Below, one piece after another: positions 51,506-60,902 of a stretch of 64,000 nt of DNA; the stretch's first letter is position 1; each line of letters opens with the position of its first letter. The position numbers were made by a program, and so were the translations under genes. Under the pieces are notes generated by a model that was not told the origin of the DNA, ran no database searches, and saw only the letters and a list, made by a program, of their open reading frames with translations. The stretch spans positions 372,001 to 436,000 of the forward strand of contig CP083824.1 in the NCBI GenBank assembly GCA_023023105.1, read 5' to 3'. This DNA is from Enterobacter ludwigii (lineage in GTDB: Bacteria > Pseudomonadota > Gammaproteobacteria > Enterobacterales > Enterobacteriaceae).

Positions 51506-52648
51506 TCAGCGGGTCACGCCGATCCAGCCGTGATAACCCATGTAGATGCCAACAAGGGCAATCAGTACGCTTGAGAAGTACGGGGCCCGACGTGCCAGCG
51601 TATCCAGGCCGCTCCAGCGTTTTGTTGCCTGACGAACGCTGAAAGCCGCTGCTGCGCCCACTGAAACCAGCGTAATCGCTAACCCAATGCTGAAACACAG
51701 TACCAGCGCGGCACCGAGCGTAAATTCTTTCACCTGGATGCAGAGCAGCAAAACGGTAATGGCTGCCGGGCAAGGAATGAGTCCTCCGGTCAGGCCGAAC
51801 AGGATAATTTGCCCGGTGGTTACGCTGCGATTGGCAAAGCGTTTTTTGATGTCGTTCGCGTGCGCTTTCTCATGGGCGTCCTGATACTCGGGGGAATTAA
51901 CATCCAGTCCCTCCAGCGCGGAGTGATCGTGGTCATGATCGTGACCGTGTTCATGCTCGCGGAATTCCACATCATAATCGTGTACATGGCCGCGATGACC
52001 CAAAGAGAGACGAACATCAAAACTGTGCGGCTCCGGGATCGCCAGGGCCGATTCCATAAACCCGTCTTTTTCGATGAAATCAAAGGCCTGTGAAAATGTT
52101 CCTGTGCCCCGGTTAGTGACCAGCGAGATATCGCGGGCTTCCCATTTCTTGCCGCTGAGCGTGCGTAAACGCCAGTGAGGCGGCTGGCCTTCCTCGAAAA
52201 TTGAGAGTTCAATGCTGCCATGACCGGTATCGATGATGCGGGTTTCGTCGTGATCGTGATGACCGTGGCCGTGTTCCTCTTCCTGCTCCATCTTCCACAG
52301 TTTTTCGCCGCGCCAGGTGCGCCAGAACATCCATGCCGCCGTGGCAAGAATGATGATCGCTGAAATCAGCTGGAACCAGGGTTCAGCCGATTCGGCGGTG
52401 AATTTCTGACTGACATACATTCCGCCCATGGCAATCAGCCAGACAACTGACGTGTGCGAAATGGTCGCGGCAAGCCCTAATAATACGGCTTGTTTGACCG
52501 TTCCCCGGATAGCCACAATAAAGGCGGCCATCATTGTTTTGGAGTGCCCGGGCTCCAGGCCGTGAAGCGCACCCAGCAGGATCGCGCTGGGGATGAACAG
52601 CCAGGCATTCGCCACGCCTTGCTGTAAAAGAGCAGAAAAATCAGTCAT
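51506..52648 (-). CDS. rcnA: RcnA-like nickel/cobalt efflux protein
   Basis: 380 aa, longer than E. coli RcnA (274 aa). Six or so membrane helices, with the NicO-type motif LHGLEPGHSKT in an early helix (about residue 30). A long cytoplasmic loop (about 115-255) contains two His-rich stretches (HGHGHHDHDE and EHEHGHDHDHDH). It exports Ni2+ and Co2+ across the inner membrane. It starts 12 nt after the rcnR-like gene, so the two form an operon. Confidence 0.9.
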   Translation of the reverse strand: MTDFSALLQQGVANAWLFIPSAILLGALHGLEPGHSKTMMAAFIVAIRGTVKQAVLLGLAATISHTSVVWLIAMGGMYVSQKFTAESAEPWFQLISAIIILATAAWMFWRTWRGEKLWKMEQEEEHGHGHHDHDETRIIDTGHGSIELSIFEEGQPPHWRLRTLSGKKWEARDISLVTNRGTGTFSQAFDFIEKDGFMESALAIPEPHSFDVRLSLGHRGHVHDYDVEFREHEHGHDHDHDHSALEGLDVNSPEYQDAHEKAHANDIKKRFANRSVTTGQIILFGLTGGLIPCPAAITVLLLCIQVKEFTLGAALVLCFSIGLAITLVSVGAAAAFSVRQATKRWSGLDTLARRAPYFSSVLIALVGIYMGYHGWIGVTR

Positions 52649-52660
52649 ATTTCGCTTGCC

Positions 52661-52930
52661 TTAAAGATACTTGGTTATCTCTTTAAATTCGCTAAGCGTG
52701 TTATCAGACTCAGTGTAGTCGGCATGAAGGGCGTCCTCCAGGCAGTGATCCAGATGGTCATGAATTAAGGTACGCTTCGCATTCGTTATCGCCTTTTCCA
52801 CAGCGTGCAGCTGCTGGGCGATATCCAGACACGCTTTTTCATCTTCGAGCATCTGGATGGTACTTTTCAGGTGCCCTGCGGCACGCTTAAGTCTTTTAAT
52901 AATGTCAGGGTGTGATGCGTGAACGGTCAT
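52661..52930 (-). CDS. rcnR: RcnR-like metal-responsive repressor
   Basis: 89 aa, all-helical CsoR/RcnR/FrmR family. RcnR-type metal ligands are present: His near residue 4, Cys of EKACLDIAQQ (about 34), and two His in LIHDHLDHCLED (about 58-64). It binds DNA without metal and is released by Ni2+ or Co2+. It is the likely regulator of the whole cassette through the repeated G/C-tract palindromes, one of which lies just before its own start. Confidence 0.9.
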   Translation of the reverse strand: MTVHASHPDIIKRLKRAAGHLKSTIQMLEDEKACLDIAQQLHAVEKAITNAKRTLIHDHLDHCLEDALHADYTESDNTLSEFKEITKYL

Positions 52931-52933
52931 GAT

Positions 52934-52959
52934 TTATCCTCTCCAGGTGGAGGGGATAA
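52934..52959. promoter_or_regulatory. RcnR-like operator before rcnR-rcnA
   Basis: A 26-bp palindrome: TTATCC, CTCC, a 4-nt centre, GGAG and GGATAA. It begins 4 nt upstream of the rcnR-like ATG, where bound repressor would block transcription of rcnR and rcnA. Confidence 0.6.
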
Positions 52960-53035
52960 GATAATGTGTATCAACGCCATGGTCACACGTTTTATCGGCT
53001 TATCCTCTCCTGCCCGTTTGTCTGTTTTACGGAAA

Positions 53036-54334
53036 TTACTTCTCTTTCTTCGGCCATGAAGGGTGTTCATCATCAATGACGAAATCATGCTCATGGGTCG
53101 ATTCGTTGTTTGTTTCTGGATCGGTGTGGCTGTGAACCTGGGCGTAAACTTCATGCTCAGGCCGCCAGATAAGAACGGCAGTAATCAGTGACAGTGCGGC
53201 CACAATGGTCAGGGCGATGAACGAAGCCTGTGTCCCCCATGTTGCACCGACCCACCCGGCCAGCGGATAAGTCACCAGCCAGCATGAATGCGACAGTGCA
53301 AACTGGGCGGCGAACAGTGCCGGTCTGTCTTCAGCCGTAGAAGAACGGCGCAGCAGGCGACCACTCGGCGTCTGAGAAAGCGAATAGCCCACGCCCAGCA
53401 GCGTCCAGAGCACAACCAGCGTGATGTAATCCTTGAGGAAAATGCCCAGCCCCAGGCCAACGACTAAGAGTACGGTGCCCACAAGCATCGGCATGCGGTC
53501 ACTCATTTTGTCGAGAAGTCTGGGGAGAATCAGAGCCGATATCATGGATCCGACACCGAAGAAGGTCAGCGCAATGGCGGTGGAGCGCTGCGAGAGACCA
53601 AAGTCCGCCTGAACCAGAACCACGGTGTTGACGATAACCATCGCACTTGCTGCGGCCACGGCCATGTTGAGTGCCAGCAGGCCGCGCAGTCTTGGGGTTT
53701 TCAGGAAGATGCGCATGCCCCGTGTGGTTTTGTCATAGATGCTGCGGTTGACCGTTAACGCTTTCATCTTTGGCAACGTCACGGAAACAACCAGAGTCGC
53801 TGAGGCGAGGAACCCGACCGCCGTACCGGCAAACAGGTTGTGGAAGTTCATGACCGTCAGCAGCGCCGCCGCCAGCATGGGGCTGATTACACTTTCCAGA
53901 TCGTAGGCCAGACGTGACAGAGACAGCGCCCGGGTATATTCGCGTTCGTCAGGAAGAATATCCGGGATTGTCGCCTGGAAGGTTGGCGTAAACGCCGCCG
54001 AGGCAGACTGAAGAATGAAGATCAGGATATAGATTTCCCAAATCTGGGTGACAAAAGGCAACGCGACAGCCACGAGGGCGCGAACCAGATCCAGCGTCAC
54101 CAGCATGGTTCGACGCGGGAATTTGTCGGCAAAGGCCGCTGCCACAGGCGCAACCAGAATGTAGGCGCTCATCTTGATAGCCAGTGCGGTACCCAGAACC
54201 GCCCCGGCCCTGTCTCCGGCAAGATCGTAGGCTAACAGCCCCAGGGCAACGGTCGCCAGACCGGTGCCGATAAGGGCGATAACCTGTGCCATAAACAGGT
54301 GGCGGTAGGTACGATTAGAAAGAATATTGAGCAT
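53036..54334 (-). CDS. NreB-like MFS nickel exporter
   Basis: 432 aa from the ATG at 54334; a longer frame would begin inside the operator region. Twelve membrane helices of the major facilitator superfamily, with AAFADKFPRRTMLV in loop 2-3. The C-terminal tail is His-rich and acidic (EVYAQVHSHTDPE, then STHEHDF), typical of NreB/NrsD/NcrC-type nickel exporters. It is divergent from the chrB-like gene across a shared regulatory region. Confidence 0.85.
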   Translation of the reverse strand: MLNILSNRTYRHLFMAQVIALIGTGLATVALGLLAYDLAGDRAGAVLGTALAIKMSAYILVAPVAAAFADKFPRRTMLVTLDLVRALVAVALPFVTQIWEIYILIFILQSASAAFTPTFQATIPDILPDEREYTRALSLSRLAYDLESVISPMLAAALLTVMNFHNLFAGTAVGFLASATLVVSVTLPKMKALTVNRSIYDKTTRGMRIFLKTPRLRGLLALNMAVAAASAMVIVNTVVLVQADFGLSQRSTAIALTFFGVGSMISALILPRLLDKMSDRMPMLVGTVLLVVGLGLGIFLKDYITLVVLWTLLGVGYSLSQTPSGRLLRRSSTAEDRPALFAAQFALSHSCWLVTYPLAGWVGATWGTQASFIALTIVAALSLITAVLIWRPEHEVYAQVHSHTDPETNNESTHEHDFVIDDEHPSWPKKEK

Positions 54335-54359
54335 CAGGAAATCTCTTGGCTTGAATTTA

Positions 54360-54439
54360 CATCCCCCCCAGGGGGATGTTGAAAGCATAGAGGGAGCTGA
54401 AAAAAATGACAAGCTTTATCCTGGTGGGGAGGATTAAAG
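54360..54439. promoter_or_regulatory. RcnR-like operators in the divergent MFS/chrB promoter region
   Basis: CATCCCCCCCAGGGGGATG (54360-54378) and CTTTATCC...GGATTAAAG (54414-54439) repeat the palindrome form seen before rcnR and nirD. A weaker one (ATCCCTCGAAGGAGGGGA) lies near 54571. They are placed to control both directions. Confidence 0.6.
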
Positions 54440-54601
54440 AGACATTCGTCAGTAATTAACTTCAGTTTTTAAGCTCATTAAGTCTTCATCAGCGAGTCCA
54501 CTCTATTCGCATTCATTGTAAATATGTAGCATATTCTTCATTCTGTTATATCATTAACAAAATCCCTCGAAGGAGGGGAGACAATAAACAGAGAGTGGTG
54601 A

Positions 54602-55561
54602 GTGAAAATGAAATATCTCCTTCTCATCCTGTCGCTTCCGACAGAAAACGCCGCCGTCCGGATGCGGATCTGGCGTGCACTCAAAGCGTCCGGAGCGGCA
54701 GTATTGCGGGATGGTGTCTATCTGATGCCTGAAACAGAATTATGCAGGATGACTCTGGATGCTCAGGCAAAGGATGTCTGTGATGCTGGAGGGATGGCTT
54801 TGGTACTCAATACTGAAGAGCCTGAAGGTTCCTGTTTCGCCAATCTTTTCGATCGTGGTGAAGATTTTGCGGTACTGCTTGTAGAGATCTCACGTGCACA
54901 GGGAGCCCTGACCGGGGGGAATGTCCAGGAAACACTCAGGCTGGTTCGCAAACTGCGAAAATCGTTTACCGGTCTTGCTGACATCGACTTCTTTCCGGGA
55001 GAGGCGCAGCGCCAGGCGGACAATGCACTACAGGAACTGGAGATGGCCTGCTCGCGGATATTGTCACCTGATGAACCTCATATGGTGATCGGTACCATCC
55101 CGAAGTTACGCATAAGTGACTATCAACAGCGAGTCTGGGCAACACGACGGCGTCCCTGGGTGGACAGACTGGCCTGTGCGTGGTTAATCCGGCGCTTTAT
55201 TGATCCCCGGGCAAAATTTCTCTGGATGAGCAATCCGGCGGAATGTCCGGCCGGAGCTATCGGGTTTGACTTCGATGGGGCCACATTCAGTCATGTGGAT
55301 AACAGGGTAACTTTTGAAGTGCTGCTGGCTGGTTTTTCTCTGGAACAGGAGGGGCTTTCACGCACCGGGATACTCGTGCATTACCTTGATGTCGGCGGTG
55401 CCCAGCCCCCGGAGGCTGCCGGGGTGGAAAGTATTCTGGCGGGATTACGTGAAACCTTTACCGACGATGAGCAACTGCTGAATGCGGCCTGTCCCATTTT
55501 TGACAGCCTTCTGCTGACCTACAGCAAAAGCGCCTCCAGCGACGATAAGCCGGGTCATTAA
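54602..55561 (+). CDS. chrB: ChrB-like protein
   Basis: 319 aa (GTG at 54602, or ATG at 54608). The N-terminal half has the short-protein form of ChrB (LLILSLPTENAAVRMRIWRA). The C-terminal ChrB domain carries RRRPWVDRLACAWLIRRFID (about residue 178) and the FDFDGATFSHVD block. ChrB proteins sense or support chromate resistance together with the transporter ChrA. No chrA is present here, and the gene shares its promoter region with the nickel exporter, so it may serve nickel/cobalt stress instead. Confidence 0.82.
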   Translation: MKMKYLLLILSLPTENAAVRMRIWRALKASGAAVLRDGVYLMPETELCRMTLDAQAKDVCDAGGMALVLNTEEPEGSCFANLFDRGEDFAVLLVEISRAQGALTGGNVQETLRLVRKLRKSFTGLADIDFFPGEAQRQADNALQELEMACSRILSPDEPHMVIGTIPKLRISDYQQRVWATRRRPWVDRLACAWLIRRFIDPRAKFLWMSNPAECPAGAIGFDFDGATFSHVDNRVTFEVLLAGFSLEQEGLSRTGILVHYLDVGGAQPPEAAGVESILAGLRETFTDDEQLLNAACPIFDSLLLTYSKSASSDDKPGH

Positions 55562-55662
55562 GCCTCCGGTGTGGATCCATCAACACAGGTCATCATAGTC
55601 ATGGACATCAATAACAGCAGTTCTTCAGACCCGGTGTCAAACGCAAAAAAACACTGACTGAT

Positions 55663-56277
55663 GTGCAGATGAATAAAATTTATCTGCACATGCTGGCAAG
55701 GGAAGAGGATGAACGGACTGGTATGATGGAGTTAAGAAAAAGCGCCTTACGGCCAGCATGGTTCTGGCTAACGGTACTGGATGCATTGCGGAGGACAGGA
55801 ATGCGCCAGAACCAGTTGCTGCACATTCGCCTGGAGGATGTAAATTTTGAGCACCGCTGGATTAATCTCCGGCCTGAGGGTTCCAAGAACCATAAGGAGC
55901 ACCGGGTTCCGATTACTGAAAACCTCCGTCCCAGACTTGAAAGGCTCTATAACCTCTCCCTTGAGCGTGGCGCGAAGATGCAGGACCAGTTGTTTAATCT
56001 TTCTCGCTTTGATGGCCGGAAGAATGAAATCAGCAGCAACATGGATTATCCGCCGTTGCGTGCGTTTTTCAGACGGCTTTCACGAGAATGCGGTTTTACA
56101 GTCAGTCCGCACAGGTTCCGACACACCATCGCGACTAACCTGATGCGTTTGCCGGATCGTAACCTGAAGATGGCACAGGACCTGCTGGGTCATTCAACAC
56201 CGGCGGTCACGCTGGAGTATGTTGAAAGTGACCTGGATAAGGTACGGGACATGCTGGAGGAGCTGGATGCTGCATAA
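55663..56277 (+). CDS. tyrosine recombinase, apparently N-terminally truncated
   Basis: 204 aa from a GTG at 55663. The frame is open upstream to a TAA at 55612 and there codes for basic residues. Catalytic residues are complete: Arg in RRTGMRQNQ (about residue 46), HRFRH (about 149), GHST (about 176) and Tyr in LEYVES (about 186). The usual N-terminal core-binding domain (about 100 residues) is missing. It is the recombinase closest to tRNA-Phe and so the best candidate for the former element integrase, probably weak or inactive. Confidence 0.65.
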   Translation: MQMNKIYLHMLAREEDERTGMMELRKSALRPAWFWLTVLDALRRTGMRQNQLLHIRLEDVNFEHRWINLRPEGSKNHKEHRVPITENLRPRLERLYNLSLERGAKMQDQLFNLSRFDGRKNEISSNMDYPPLRAFFRRLSRECGFTVSPHRFRHTIATNLMRLPDRNLKMAQDLLGHSTPAVTLEYVESDLDKVRDMLEELDAA

Positions 56278-56407
56278 GACTAATCTTAAGTTAAATCTAA
56301 GTTGATGAAATTAAAAATGGAAAAAAAAGGGATGTTTGCTTTACAAAAGATTGACACAGGGAAGATCTGAGGGTAAATACGTTCGTGAAGTAAATTGTGG
56401 ACGTGAG

Positions 56408-56442
56408 AAATCCAGAGGATGGTACCAACATCCTCTGGATTT
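56408..56442. terminator. hairpin supplied by the element next to tRNA-Phe
   Basis: AAATCCAGAGGATG and its perfect complement with a 7-nt loop (14-bp stem). It lies between the recombinase and tRNA-Phe. After integration it could replace the tRNA terminator stranded at attL and also end the recombinase transcript. U-runs are short. Confidence 0.55.
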
Positions 56443-56551
56443 AAGTCCCGTGTTCAACTGATGCGGTAACACAAGTACCATCATCATGCCGTCTGGGGAC
56501 TGCTGTCTTGCCCGTTAAGGATCTCATCTCTTAACGAACAGGCTCTGAAGA

Positions 56552-56602
56552 AGTGGTGCCCGGACTCGGAATCGAACCAAGGACACGGGGATTTTCAATC
56601 CC
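56552..56602 (-). repeat. attR: 51-bp direct repeat inside tRNA-Phe
   Basis: Identical to 22129-22179. Here it is part of the complete tRNA gene, so insertion rebuilt the tRNA 3' end. Recombination between the copies would release a circle of 34,423 bp. Confidence 0.92.
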
Positions 56603-56629
56603 CTGCTCTACCGACTGAGCTATCCGGGC
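56554..56629 (-). tRNA. pheU: tRNA-Phe (GAA)
   Basis: 76 nt with encoded CCA. The cloverleaf is complete (acceptor GCCCGGA/TCCGGGC, T-loop GGTTCGATTCC, anticodon loop with GAA). Located between the element and yjdC as for E. coli pheU, which is a known site for SPI-7-type islands. Confidence 0.97.
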
Positions 56630-56756
56630 AACGGAGCGCATTAAACCGCAATCAGGCCTTATCGTCAACCTTATTTCAGGAAAAGCTGTTCAACTGCTTA
56701 AGTTTGCGGCAATCTGACGGTTTACGCGCCGAATCAGCCCAATTTAGCCGATTCGT

Positions 56757-57332
56757 TTACGTCAATGCTCCGCCCATACGGCATTGAGCAAAGCGCAGAA
56801 TGTCTTCAGCCAGGCGATGTGCCGTATCGACATCAGCCTGGCTACGGTTTACCAGCATGCGGCTCAGACAACCCTCCAGCACGAGCTCCATCTGCTTAGC
56901 CACCATTGCCGGGTCATCCACTTCCAGTGTGGTCAGCAGTTCGTGGGTGAAGTCATGCGCCGCCCGTTTTTGCTGATCCGCCAACTGATGGATAGGATGG
57001 CCAGGGTCAGGATAGAACGTACAGGCTGCAATAAACAGGCAGCCCGGATAACGGTTGTTACTGACACATTCGGTCAGGGCGGTATAGCGCGCCAGCAGCT
57101 TTTGTTCCGCTGTCAGTTCTTCGTTCAGCATCAGTTGCCTGCGCCAGACATCAACCTGCTGGCTGAGATAGCGCAGAGCATCATAAAGCAGAGCCTCTTT
57201 ATCCGGCCAGAAGCGCTTAAGCTCATCCAGAGGGTAATCGATACGGTCGGCTACCATCTCAAGCGTGGTGCTGGCGATCCCTTGAATCTCAAGTAATTGC
57301 AGGGCTTGTCCCAGTACGTCTTCACGTTGCAC
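56757..57332 (-). CDS. yjdC: TetR-family regulator YjdC
   Basis: 191 aa from the GTG at 57332, which has GGAGGA 7 nt upstream and matches the E. coli length. An upstream ATG in the same frame would overlap dsbD and is rejected. The N-terminal helix-turn-helix (about residues 20-45, [20 protein letters not shown]) is followed by a ligand-binding helical domain. Its target and ligand are unknown. It lies 49 nt downstream of dsbD on the same strand. Confidence 0.92.
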   Translation of the reverse strand: MQREDVLGQALQLLEIQGIASTTLEMVADRIDYPLDELKRFWPDKEALLYDALRYLSQQVDVWRRQLMLNEELTAEQKLLARYTALTECVSNNRYPGCLFIAACTFYPDPGHPIHQLADQQKRAAHDFTHELLTTLEVDDPAMVAKQMELVLEGCLSRMLVNRSQADVDTAHRLAEDILRFAQCRMGGALT

Positions 57333-57381
57333 GGTTTTCTCCTCCGCTATTCCCAACGGTTTGTCCCGTCTAAAGTGTTGT

Positions 57382-59073
57382 TTACGGTTGGCGATCGCGC
57401 AAATGTGTGCTGAAAGCCGCCGCATCCATAAACCCGGTTACGCGCTGTTCCGGCTGCTCTTTCCCCTGTTCATTGAAGAACAAAATGGTTGGCAGACCGA
57501 GAACATTAAGTTGTTTCAGCAGGACCTTGTCCTGTGCACTGTTGGCTGTAACGTTCACCTGGAGGAGAACAGTCTCTTTCAGGGCACTTTGCACCTGTGG
57601 ATCGCTAAAGGTGTATTTTTCGAACTCTTTACAGGCGACACACCAGTCAGCATAGAGATCGAGCATCACCGGTTTACCTTTTGCCTCTGCCAGGGCGCTG
57701 TTGAGTTCATCCACGTTTTTAATTTGGGTGAAGTTCAGATGCGCTTGTGTCTGACCCACCGGTGTGCCGAACGCCCAGTCCTGCAGAGGGCGTATGCTCA
57801 CCAGCGCGGCAGCCAGCAGCAGGATTTGCACCAGGCGCATCCATGGCTGTTTCGCCCCCAGGCTGACGAGAAATGCCCAGGCAAAGAATGCTACGCCGAG
57901 CATCGCCCACAGGCGCAAGCCCCAGACGTCGCCAATGATACGCTCAAGGAGGAATACCGGCAGCGCGAGGATGACAAAGCCAAACGCGGTTTTCACCGTT
58001 TCCATCCACGGACCACTCTTAGGCAGCAGACGATTACCAAATACTGTTACCAGAATGAGCGGTAGACCCATCCCTAAAGCATAAAGGTACAACGTACCCC
58101 CGCCGAGCCACATATTGCCGCTCTGGGCGATGTAGAGCAGGATGGCGCTCAGTGGGGCCGTAGTACACGGGGAACAAATCAGACCGGCAATCGCCCCCAT
58201 CGCAAACACGCCGCCTGCAGAGCCCCCCTGCTGACGGTTACTCATCAGCGTTAAGCGGGTTTGCAAAGCCGACGGTAACTGCAGGGTAAACAGGCCGAAA
58301 ATCGACAGTGCCAGCAGGATGAAGATCGCCGACAAGCCAATAAGAACGTAAGGATGCTGCAGTGCTGCCTGGAACTGTAACCCGGCAGCGGCGACCACAA
58401 GGCCGAGCGCCGTATAGGTAAGCGCCATACCCTGCACGTAAATAAAGGCCAGCAGCAGCGCGCGGGCGGTGGAAAGGCGTTGCTTACCGCCCAGCACGAT
58501 GCCAGAGATGAGCGGATACATCGGTAGCACGCAGGGGGTAAAAGCAATGCCAATTCCAATCAGTAAGGCCCACAGTGCGGAGAACGGAAGGTCAGCGGGA
58601 GCTTCACGCTTCTCGCCCGAAGGAAGAGGGGTAACCGTGGTTGACGCTTTCACTTCACTGAGTGGAACCACCTTCGTTTCAGGGGGATAACAGAACCCGG
58701 CATCCGCACACCCCTGATAGGTCACCGTCAGCGTGGCGCCTTTATCGGCCTGATTCACCGTAACAGGCACGCTCAGGCGCTGGCGATAGATTTCACTTTT
58801 GCCGTAAAACTCATCCTCATGCCACTCGCCTGGGGGCATCTGTAAAGCGCCCACGTTTGCCTGAGCTGGCGTGATGCTTACCTGCTTGCGGTAGAGGTAA
58901 TACCCCTCTTTGACCTGCCAGTTGAGATTCAGGTCGTGCTGATTTTGCTGAAAATCGAAAATGAACGCCTGGTCGGCAGGGATAAAATTCGAACGGCCGG
59001 GTGCGTCAAACAACCCGGCAAATACTGACGTGCTGCACAGCAGCAGGATCAGCGTAAGGAAGCGTTGAGCCAT
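57382..59073 (-). CDS. dsbD: thiol:disulfide interchange protein DsbD
   Basis: 563 aa (565 in E. coli). A signal peptide ([12 protein letters not shown]) is followed by the periplasmic alpha domain with CADAGFC, eight membrane helices with Cys in FTPCVLP and CSPC, and the C-terminal thioredoxin-like domain with WCVAC. It passes electrons from cytoplasmic thioredoxin to periplasmic DsbC, DsbG and CcmG. It overlaps the cutA 3' end by 25 nt, as in E. coli. Confidence 0.97.
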   Translation of the reverse strand: MAQRFLTLILLLCSTSVFAGLFDAPGRSNFIPADQAFIFDFQQNQHDLNLNWQVKEGYYLYRKQVSITPAQANVGALQMPPGEWHEDEFYGKSEIYRQRLSVPVTVNQADKGATLTVTYQGCADAGFCYPPETKVVPLSEVKASTTVTPLPSGEKREAPADLPFSALWALLIGIGIAFTPCVLPMYPLISGIVLGGKQRLSTARALLLAFIYVQGMALTYTALGLVVAAAGLQFQAALQHPYVLIGLSAIFILLALSIFGLFTLQLPSALQTRLTLMSNRQQGGSAGGVFAMGAIAGLICSPCTTAPLSAILLYIAQSGNMWLGGGTLYLYALGMGLPLILVTVFGNRLLPKSGPWMETVKTAFGFVILALPVFLLERIIGDVWGLRLWAMLGVAFFAWAFLVSLGAKQPWMRLVQILLLAAALVSIRPLQDWAFGTPVGQTQAHLNFTQIKNVDELNSALAEAKGKPVMLDLYADWCVACKEFEKYTFSDPQVQSALKETVLLQVNVTANSAQDKVLLKQLNVLGLPTILFFNEQGKEQPEQRVTGFMDAAAFSTHLRDRQP

Positions 59074-59372
59074 GAGAGATAGTCGTTATCGCCGTGGACT
59101 ACTGGCAACACCAGCAGCTCTGGGGTTTGGTAAGGATGATGAGATTTGAGGCAGTCCAGGAGTGCCTGCTGGTTCGCCTGATTCGTTTTTAACAGCATCT
59201 GGACTTCGTACTCCTGCTCCAGTTTACCTTCCCAGCAGTAAAGGGAGGTGGCTCCGGGGAGGAGCGTCACGCAGGCAGCCAGTTTTTCGGCCAGCACTTT
59301 GGCGGCGAGATCCTGGGCAGAGGCTTCATCAGGGGCGGTGCACAATACGACAACAGCATCAGGCGTGTTCAC
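59049..59372 (-). CDS. cutA: divalent cation tolerance protein CutA
   Basis: 107 aa, a small trimeric ferredoxin-fold protein. The conserved blocks are [20 protein letters not shown] and [20 protein letters not shown], then [13 protein letters not shown]. It is cytoplasmic in this short form. It has been linked to copper tolerance in E. coli, although much of that effect comes from the adjacent dsbD. A ribosome site AGGAGG lies 5 nt before the ATG at 59372. Confidence 0.95.
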   Translation of the reverse strand: MNTPDAVVVLCTAPDEASAQDLAAKVLAEKLAACVTLLPGATSLYCWEGKLEQEYEVQMLLKTNQANQQALLDCLKSHHPYQTPELLVLPVVHGDNDYLSWLNASLR

Positions 59373-59433
59373 AAGTCGACCTCCTCATCACGAAAGTCTT
59401 CACTATATCACGCGAGGCGATTGGTCATTAATG

Positions 59434-59458
59434 AATCGGGCCGCAGAGCGGCCCGATT
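59434..59458. terminator. hairpin between cutA and dcuA
   Basis: AATCGGGCCGC, a 3-nt loop and GCGGCCCGATT, followed on the plus strand by TTAATTATTTTT. It may end dcuA transcription on the minus strand, where the U-run is poor. Confidence 0.6.
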
Positions 59459-59485
59459 TTAATTATTTTTACAACAACGTATGGT

Positions 59486-60787
59486 TTACAGCACGATGCC
59501 GCCGATGATAAATCCGAGGATCACGCACAACGTAATGGCGACCACACCCGGGATCAGGAACGCATGGTTAAACACGTATTTACCGATACGGGTTGAGCCG
59601 GTGTCGTCCATCTCCACTGCGGCCAGCAGAGTTGGATAGGTTGGAAGAACAAACAGAGCAGAAACCGCCGCAAACGAAGCGATTGCCGTCAGTGGCGTTA
59701 CGCCCAGCATCAGTGCTGCAGGCATCAGTGCTTTGGTGGTCGCCGCCTGAGAGTAAAGCAGGGTAGCGGCGAAGAACAGGACTACCGCCAACAGCCATGG
59801 GTAGTTGTGCAGCAGGTCACCCGCAACGGTCTGAATGTCGCTGATGTGTGCTTTCACGAAGGTATCACCGAGCCATGCAACGCCCAGTACGCAGACACAG
59901 GCGCTCATACCGGATTTAAAGGTGCTGGCGTTCAGCACTTCGCTGGTGTCAATTTTGCAGGTGATGCTAATCAGCGTAGCGATGGTCAACATGAACACCA
60001 CAATCGCTTCGTTACGCGGCAGCACCGGGTTCTGGATCAAGCCCACCGTGTCACTGATGGCGGTCGCGTAGAACATGACTGCGACGATACCGATCAGGAA
60101 CAGCAATACGGAGCGTTTTGCATGCGGTTTCAGTTCGAAGACCTGGCTACCACGCAGTTTCACTTCACCCTTAGCCAGACGTTCCTGATACACCGGATCG
60201 TCTTTCAGTTCGGCGCCAAGGAAGTTACACAGTACGGCAGTAATCATCACCGCAATCAGCGTCACTGGAATACAGATCGCCAGCAGCGTCAGGTAACTCA
60301 CGCCCATCGGTTCAAGAATACCGGCGAAGAAGACTACGGCAGCGGAAATTGGCGACGCGGTGATTGCAATCTGCGACGCAACTACCGCAATGGAGAGCGG
60401 ACGAGAAGGACGAATACCTTGCTCTTTCGCCACTTCGGTAATCACCGGCAACGTGGAGAATGCGGTGTGTCCGGTTCCCGCGAGAATGGTCATAAACCAG
60501 GTCACCAGTGGGGCAAGGAAGGTGATGTATTTTGGATGGCGGCGCAGCATACGCTCCGCCAGACTCACCAGGTAGTCCATACCGCCTGCCACCTGCATCG
60601 CTGCGATAGCGGCAATAACTGCCATGATGATTTCGATAACGTCAAAAGGTATTGCACCGGGTTTGATCTGAAAGATAAGGGTAAGAACGAGCACCCCGAG
60701 ACCGCCGGCAAAACCGATGCCGATACCCCCGAGTCTTGCTCCCAAATAAATCGCCAACAAGACGATGACGAGTTCTGCTCCAAACAT
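59486..60787 (-). CDS. dcuA: anaerobic C4-dicarboxylate transporter DcuA
   Basis: 433 aa, as in E. coli. Ten or more membrane helices of the Dcu family, with LAGTGHTAFSTLPVI as a conserved loop. It exchanges aspartate and fumarate for succinate across the inner membrane. It lies downstream of aspA on the same strand, with the aspA terminator between, consistent with joint use in aspartate and fumarate metabolism. Confidence 0.96.
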   Translation of the reverse strand: MFGAELVIVLLAIYLGARLGGIGIGFAGGLGVLVLTLIFQIKPGAIPFDVIEIIMAVIAAIAAMQVAGGMDYLVSLAERMLRRHPKYITFLAPLVTWFMTILAGTGHTAFSTLPVITEVAKEQGIRPSRPLSIAVVASQIAITASPISAAVVFFAGILEPMGVSYLTLLAICIPVTLIAVMITAVLCNFLGAELKDDPVYQERLAKGEVKLRGSQVFELKPHAKRSVLLFLIGIVAVMFYATAISDTVGLIQNPVLPRNEAIVVFMLTIATLISITCKIDTSEVLNASTFKSGMSACVCVLGVAWLGDTFVKAHISDIQTVAGDLLHNYPWLLAVVLFFAATLLYSQAATTKALMPAALMLGVTPLTAIASFAAVSALFVLPTYPTLLAAVEMDDTGSTRIGKYVFNHAFLIPGVVAITLCVILGFIIGGIVL

Positions 60788-60856
60788 AAGGACCTGCCTT
60801 GCTTATTAACAAGTTGATATTGAATTGTTGTATTTTGGTAACGCTTATAAAGAAAA

Positions 60857-60882
60857 AAGGCACGTCACAAGTGACGTGCCTT
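60857..60882 (-). terminator. terminator after aspA
   Basis: AAGGCACGTCAC, a 2-nt loop and GTGACGTGCCTT, a 12-bp stem. On the minus strand it is followed by TTTTCTTT, just after the aspA stop. Some readthrough into dcuA is expected from E. coli. Confidence 0.9.
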
Positions 60883-60902
60883 AAGAAGCCTAGCCTGAAC
60901 GG

